DNA from: an uncultured Lachnospiraceae bacterium
GTDB taxonomy: Bacteria; Bacillota; Clostridia; Lachnospirales; Lachnospiraceae
Assembly (NCBI GenBank): GCA_945485625.1
Contig: CALYSH010000024.1
Span: forward strand, 1-11,174
Reading direction: 5' to 3'
DNA length: 11,174 nucleotides
Shown here: positions 7,994 through 11,174 of the stretch, in pieces
Numbering within the stretch: position 1 is the stretch's first letter
Layout of the letters: each line of letters opens with the position of its first letter
Position numbers and translations under genes: made by a program
Notes under the pieces: model-generated
Told to the model about the DNA's origin: nothing
Database searches by the model: none
Seen by the model: the letters and a program-made list of their open reading frames with translations, nothing else

Positions 7994-9057
7994 TTGTAGT
8001 ACAAATAATGATGCTCATCGGTGTTCTGCTCCTTCTTCCTGTTTTGGTGGGTACCATTTTCAGCCCATTGTATGAGGGGGGCAGTAAACTGACCTTTTAT
8101 TGGATTTCAGGACAGCTGCTTTTATGGGCCGGTTTTCAGGTGCTTGCGGTGCCTATGGTGATAACCCAGAACAGCTTTGGACGTATTCTTCGAAGCTACC
8201 TGCTTTTCCTTGGGGCTATGCTGCTGGTTTCCCTGGGAGCTTTTTTGAAACGTCGTAGTAAAGGCATGGTGTACGGGAAGCTGCTGCAGAGCACGGAATG
8301 GAGGATTAAGCCCACAAAGAGTATTTGGTGGCTGGTGGTTGCTGCTCTCTTGATTCTTCAGCTGGTATGTGTGATTTTTCTGGCGTATGAGGAGGGGGAT
8401 GACGCGTTTTATGTCGCCTTATCTACCTCCAGTCTGGACGATACTCGTCTTTATGGGAAGCTTCCCTATTCCGGATGGCATAGCGCTCTTGAGCGAAGGC
8501 ATGCGCTGGCACCATTCCCGGTTTGGATTTCTTTTGTGGCCAAAATGACCGGCTTTCATCCCGCATTCCTTGCTCATGTGATTCTGCCTCTTTTGCTGAT
8601 TCCCATGAGCTACGGGGTGTATTATCTGTTGGGCAGCAGACTGTTTGCTGAGAAACGGCAATGCCTTCCCGTGTTTCTGGCATTGGCAGAGGGCATGACG
8701 CTGTTTGGGGGATATTCCCTGTATAGTGCAGAAAACTTTCTGCTGGTGCGTACGGCACAGGGGAAGGCGGTGCTTTGTAGTATCATCATACCATTTCTGA
8801 TTTTGATGCTGTATCTGCTGCTTCATTCCCTGGATAGCGGAAACAGTCCGGCACAGGGCTATTGGGTACTGTTTGCGGTACTTTTGACAGCGGGATGTCT
8901 GTGCAGTACCTTAGGCACTTTTTTGCTCTGTATGTTGTCAGGCCTGACAGCGGTATGCGGAGTATTATGCTATAGAAGGATTCCCTTTGCTTTCCGGATG
9001 GCTCTCTGTATGATCATACCGGCAGGCTTTGCGGGATTATATTTTGTGCTGGATTAG
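7990..9057 (+). CDS. Polytopic membrane protein, DUF6077/GT-C-like; possibly the N-terminal part of a split gene
   Basis: The 355-residue product has about nine hydrophobic helices spread from residue 3 to the last residues. After the fourth helix it has EEGDDAFYVALS (134-145), an acidic outer-loop motif of GT-C-like enzymes, then LERRHALAPFP, and further on RTAQGKAVL (254-262), recalling an R-x-(W)QGKA element in large uncharacterised Lachnospiraceae membrane proteins (DUF6077-like, from memory). The start overlaps the previous stop as ATGA. The reading frame ends with TAG at 9055 right inside or after a hydrophobic helix (GFAGLYFVLD), and the next gene continues in the same frame after a second stop (TGA at 9064). 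The proteins I compare it with are longer and have a C-terminal soluble domain, which is just what the next frame encodes. This is either a true two-gene arrangement or one gene broken by two stop codons. Confidence 0.72.
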   Translation: MIVVQIMMLIGVLLLLPVLVGTIFSPLYEGGSKLTFYWISGQLLLWAGFQVLAVPMVITQNSFGRILRSYLLFLGAMLLVSLGAFLKRRSKGMVYGKLLQSTEWRIKPTKSIWWLVVAALLILQLVCVIFLAYEEGDDAFYVALSTSSLDDTRLYGKLPYSGWHSALERRHALAPFPVWISFVAKMTGFHPAFLAHVILPLLLIPMSYGVYYLLGSRLFAEKRQCLPVFLALAEGMTLFGGYSLYSAENFLLVRTAQGKAVLCSIIIPFLILMLYLLLHSLDSGNSPAQGYWVLFAVLLTAGCLCSTLGTFLLCMLSGLTAVCGVLCYRRIPFAFRMALCMIIPAGFAGLYFVLD

Positions 9058-9084
9058 TTTGGATGAGGAGAGAATTCGGGAAAT

Positions 9085-9837
9085 ATGTGGAACAGTGAAA
9101 TAGCGGTATTTCAACGATATATGGGGAGCGGGCTGATGCTTTTATGGTTTGTGATGGCATTGGTCTATTTGTATTACAAGGAGGAGAAGAAGATAAACCG
9201 GATTCTTTTTCTTTATGTGCCCACACTGATTTTGCTTCTTTTTTTTAACCCGCTGTTTGTACGTTTCTTTTATGAGTTTGCCGGTGACGATATCTATTTT
9301 CGAATCTGCTGGCTTCTGCCGGTGACGATCGTACTTGCATATAGTATTTTGCAGATTTATCAGTCCCTTCAGGAGAAGAAGCGGAAGCCCTTCCTGGCAA
9401 TTGTATTTGTGCTGATCGCGGTATCCGGTGCACCGGTATACCAGAACCCCTTGTACAGCAGGGCAGAAAATATCTATCATGTGCCCCAGACAGTAGTGGA
9501 TATTTGTGATGCCATAATAATTCCCGGGCGTGAAGTAATGGCTTTGTTTCCGGCGGAGCATCTGCTCTATGTGAGACAGTATACCCCTTATGTGTGCATG
9601 CCGTACGGAAGGGATTACCTCCAGGGATGGTGGAGTGAACTGGGGGATGTGGTGAACAGCGATGAAATTGATGTGGCAAAGATGGCTCCTCTTGCCAAAG
9701 AGAAAGGGTGCCATTATGTGATCATATCCGAAAAAAAGTTGCTCATAGGAGATATGAGCAACTTCGATTACGAATTATTTGCCCGCATAGACGGGTATCT
9801 GGTTTACAAGGATGTAACCATGAATTTTGATGTTTAG
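9085..9837 (+). CDS. Membrane protein with extracytoplasmic C-terminal domain; possibly the C-terminal part of the preceding gene
   Basis: This 250-residue frame has four hydrophobic helices (about 14-31, 38-58, 73-93, 102-118), followed by a hydrophilic domain of about 130 residues (119-250), probably outside the cell. AGDDIYFRICWLLP (66-79) resembles an element late in large GT-C-like membrane proteins, and the C-terminal segment with KEKGCHYVII is like the small soluble domain that ends such proteins. It is in the same frame as the gene ending at 9057. Reading through the 27 intervening bases meets only two stops, TAG at 9055 and TGA at 9064. A possible ribosome binding site GAGGAG (9065-9070) is 14 bases from the ATG, which is longer than usual. 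The 3' end holds the hairpin of the opposing gene's terminator. No catalytic motif is recognised in this part alone. Confidence 0.65.
   Translation: MWNSEIAVFQRYMGSGLMLLWFVMALVYLYYKEEKKINRILFLYVPTLILLLFFNPLFVRFFYEFAGDDIYFRICWLLPVTIVLAYSILQIYQSLQEKKRKPFLAIVFVLIAVSGAPVYQNPLYSRAENIYHVPQTVVDICDAIIIPGREVMALFPAEHLLYVRQYTPYVCMPYGRDYLQGWWSELGDVVNSDEIDVAKMAPLAKEKGCHYVIISEKKLLIGDMSNFDYELFARIDGYLVYKDVTMNFDV
9731..9764 (-). terminator. Intrinsic terminator of the minus-strand SGNH-like gene, inside the opposite CDS
   Basis: Arms at 9736-9746 (AAGTTGCTCAT) and 9754-9764 (ATGAGCAACTT) form a perfect 11-bp inverted repeat with a 7-base loop. On the minus strand the hairpin is followed by a run of T (seven A on the + strand, 9731-9737). 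No T run follows on the + strand. It lies 83 bases past the minus-strand stop, within codons of the + strand gene at 9085-9837. Confidence 0.8.
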
Positions 9838-9846
9838 CGGATATAC

Positions 9847-10857
9847 TTAATCATTGAAGTAGTTCAGTGCATACAGGAAGCGCTGGGCTACTTTTTTTCT
9901 TCCCTCCAGATTCAGGTGATAGTTGTCAATCAGGTATTCCTTGGCATTATCCTCAGTAATGGTGCCATACAGATGGTCTACATAGGTTACTCCTTTAGAA
10001 AGGGTATAGTAACATTGCTTAATCACATATGTGGATAACACATCCTGGCCTCCGTAGGTAAATTGGTCACTGCTGATATAGTTGCCATCGTGATCAATGG
10101 CGTAAGCGTACGTGGGGCTCATCACAATGATCCGGATGTGCGGATAAACATTCTGAATCAGTTCAATCCCCGCGGTCAGATTGCCGGAGAAGGTACGAAT
10201 ATCAGTGATTTCTTCATCATTGTACATCAGATGACCGGCAAAGTAATCACCGGCATCGTACATAATGGTTAATACATCAACATCGTTGAAATCAATGGAC
10301 TTTATCAGATTGTAGACTTCCTGTCCTTCTTCCGGGAAATCGTCGCCCATGACTTCCTTCGCCGCTGTCAGATCACAGGGAAATTCAGGATCACATATCA
10401 TTTGTGCCATCCAGTAGAAATTGAAGCTGTCCATTGGATACTCTGCCGGTCTTAATAGCAGGCCCGGATTCAGTACCGCCAGATAGCTCCCCTGTACGGA
10501 CAGATTGTAAACTGTGGAGCCTGTCTCCTTCGCAATCATGTTGACCAGATTATCGGGATCATTTCGATCATCTGCGAAGGGACTGTTTCCCATAAATACA
10601 ATCGTGGGATTTTCCGGCTGCTTTACGATTTTTCCCTCTTTGTCTGTCAGGGGAAGAATCTGATCAAAGGTATCATCATCATATTCAATTTCCTTGTCCT
10701 TGAAGAACTCATCCAAATCAATCTTGATTCCCCAGTTGTTAAAGCGATTCAACGTAAACAGAACAATGAGTATTGCCAACAACAGTAATAATAAATGAGG
10801 GGAAAGCAGTTTCTTGTAAAAGGGCTTTCTGCCCTGTGTATTTTTTTCGTTCTCCAT
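9847..10857 (-). CDS. Membrane-anchored SGNH-like protein with altered catalytic blocks
   Basis: The 336-residue product starts with a basic cytoplasmic tail, then one transmembrane helix (about 20-37) and an extracellular domain. It aligns with the SGNH protein at 2027-2887: VFMGNSPFADD for TMGDSIMGE; SIDFNDVDVLTIMYDAGDYFAG for the stretch ending CHGLNDFHAG; RIIVMSPTYAY for RIIFLTPTYTW; and DNYHLNLEGRKKVAQ for DGNHPNEAGREKIAR. Ser92, Asp311 and His314 are kept. The block I Asp is Asn (GNS), and block III has AGDY in place of the usual GxND, so the oxyanion-hole Asn is lost. It may be an acyltransferase-like or weak or inactive member, perhaps acting on the same exported glycan. The ATG at 10857 is chosen over an in-frame GTG at 10869 because GAGGA lies five bases before it. 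The gene is convergent with the operon and so is separately transcribed; no clear promoter was found upstream. Confidence 0.82.
   Translation of the reverse strand: MENEKNTQGRKPFYKKLLSPHLLLLLLAILIVLFTLNRFNNWGIKIDLDEFFKDKEIEYDDDTFDQILPLTDKEGKIVKQPENPTIVFMGNSPFADDRNDPDNLVNMIAKETGSTVYNLSVQGSYLAVLNPGLLLRPAEYPMDSFNFYWMAQMICDPEFPCDLTAAKEVMGDDFPEEGQEVYNLIKSIDFNDVDVLTIMYDAGDYFAGHLMYNDEEITDIRTFSGNLTAGIELIQNVYPHIRIIVMSPTYAYAIDHDGNYISSDQFTYGGQDVLSTYVIKQCYYTLSKGVTYVDHLYGTITEDNAKEYLIDNYHLNLEGRKKVAQRFLYALNYFND
9857..9898 (+). terminator. Intrinsic terminator of the + strand operon, inside the opposite CDS
   Basis: Arms 9857-9870 and 9880-9893 can pair over 14 positions, with three G-U pairs, around a 9-base loop, and run into seven T at 9892-9898. 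The G-U pairs would be A-C mismatches in minus-strand RNA, so the hairpin is best in + strand RNA. It begins 20 bases past the last operon stop (9837) and lies within the last codons of the minus-strand gene. Confidence 0.82.
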
Positions 10858-10862
10858 TTTTT

Positions 10863-10867
10863 TCCTC
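10863..10867 (-). promoter_or_regulatory. Ribosome binding site fixing the minus-strand start at 10857
   Basis: GAGGA on the minus strand is separated by five A from the ATG at 10857. This favours the ATG over the in-frame GTG four codons upstream, which overlaps the site. Confidence 0.7.
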
Positions 10868-10892
10868 ACATTTCACTTTCTTTGTTTCCTGG

Positions 10893-10966
10893 TTATGACG
10901 TTAGGGCTCAAAAGCCGCTGACTGCGATACCTGCGGATTGCTACGTACTTCGTACTCCCGCAATCC
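10893..10966. repeat. Structured intergenic repeat, copy 1
   Basis: The unit begins TTATGACGTTAGGG and ends GCAATCC. It holds a small hairpin (GGCT-CAAA-AGCC) and a larger one with arms GGATTGC (10935-10941) and GCAATCC (10960-10966), with GTAC-TTC-GTAC inside. The last 43 bases (10924-10966) match copy 2 at 42 positions. It lies 36 bases upstream of the minus-strand gene start. Confidence 0.85.
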
Positions 10967-10976
10967 CGGTATCAGC

Positions 10977-11049
10977 TTATGACGTTAGGGATAAAGCCCA
11001 CCGGTAGCGATACCTACGGATTGCTACGTACTTCGTACTCCCGCAATCC
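10977..11049. repeat. Structured intergenic repeat, copy 2
   Basis: This is a direct repeat of 10893-10966, displaced by 83-84 bases. The ends are nearly identical (11007-11049 differs from copy 1 at one base), while the middle has diverged but can still pair (GGG-ATAAAG-CCC). The large hairpin arms are 11018-11024 and 11043-11049. Confidence 0.85.
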
Positions 11050-11052
11050 TAC

Positions 11053-11103
11053 AAAATATTCGCATATCGTGGGACTATCGTCCCACTTTTATGCTCATAT
11101 TTT
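11053..11103. repeat. Long imperfect palindrome (hairpin)
   Basis: Three nested stems are visible: AAAATAT/ATATTTT (11053-11059, 11097-11103), GCAT/ATGC (11062-11065, 11091-11094) and GTGGGAC/GTCCCAC (11069-11075, 11080-11086) around a TATC loop. Small internal loops separate them. No gene is seen here; it may be an RNA structure, a terminator for a gene beyond the window, or part of a mobile repeat. Confidence 0.75.
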
Positions 11104-11106
11104 GGC

Positions 11107-11167
11107 GGGTTCCAAATTCTTTTACACACATACGAGCAAGCTCGTGTGTGTAAAGACCTTGGAACCC
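11107..11167. repeat. Second long palindrome (hairpin)
   Basis: The outer arms GGGTTCCAA (11107-11115) and TTGGAACCC (11159-11167) are perfectly complementary. Inside are TTTACACAC/GTGTGTAAA (11121-11129, 11146-11154) and ACGAG/CTCGT (11132-11136, 11141-11145) with a CAAG loop. It is followed by GGTATC at the window edge, a hexamer also found just before repeat copy 2. Confidence 0.78.
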
Positions 11168-11174
11168 TGGTATC

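Noticed and set aside
9055..9066. Recoding of TAG or TGA as an amino acid to join the two membrane-protein frames
   Set aside because: Two different stop codons would both need to be read through within four codons, and no selenocysteine-type hairpin or pyrrolysine context is evident. Gene splitting or mutation is simpler.
10870..10892. Promoter for the minus-strand SGNH-like gene
   Set aside because: No convincing -35/-10 pair with 16-18 base spacing was found in the reverse complement here or in the adjacent repeat, so none is annotated.
10795..11007. Small + strand open frame across the start of the minus-strand gene and repeat copy 1
   Set aside because: It lies antisense to the membrane anchor of a supported gene and then runs into the repeat. 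No family features or conserved start are visible.
10893..11049. CRISPR array or integron attC sites
   Set aside because: Only two direct repeats are present, each longer than a CRISPR repeat, and there is no spacer pattern or cas gene. GTTAGGG resembles an attC core, but the matching opposite core and the typical attC layout are absent.

Overview
The window looks like part of a surface-glycan gene cluster from a Gram-positive clostridium, most likely a Lachnospiraceae member. This is inferred from strong AGGAGG-type ribosome binding sites, tightly packed co-directional genes, and long membrane proteins that resemble families common in gut Clostridia. The species cannot be read from the sequence.

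Layout. Eight genes on the + strand run from the left edge to about 9.84 kb with almost no spacing (ATGA, TAATG or short gaps), so they are probably one operon whose promoter lies upstream of the window. In order: (1) the 3' part of a pseudaminic acid synthase (PseI) fused to a formyltransferase domain; (2) PseG, the UDP-sugar hydrolase that precedes PseI in pseudaminic acid synthesis; (3) a membrane-anchored SGNH/GDSL hydrolase-like protein; (4) a GtrII-type polytopic glucosyltransferase; (5) a GtrB-type polyprenyl-phosphate glycosyltransferase; (6) WecE/RffA, the aminotransferase that makes dTDP-4-amino-4,6-dideoxy-galactose; (7) a polytopic GT-C-like membrane protein; (8) and (9) two membrane-protein reading frames in the same frame, separated by two nearby stop codons, which may be halves of one GT-C-like protein. 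A convergent minus-strand gene then encodes a second membrane-anchored SGNH-like protein, a diverged relative of gene 3 with altered active-site blocks. The last 300 bp hold no convincing gene but contain two near-identical repeat units and two large hairpins.

How the parts fit. PseG and PseI supply a nonulosonic acid. The fused formyltransferase domain suggests an N-formyl group on that sugar or on a precursor. WecE supplies a second amino sugar. GtrB loads a sugar onto the lipid carrier, and GtrII and the GT-C-like proteins would transfer sugars on the outer face of the membrane. The SGNH proteins may add or remove acyl groups on the exported glycan. This combined role is inference.

The convergent junction near 9.84 kb is notable. 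Each transcript appears to end at an intrinsic terminator inside the 3' coding end of the opposite gene.
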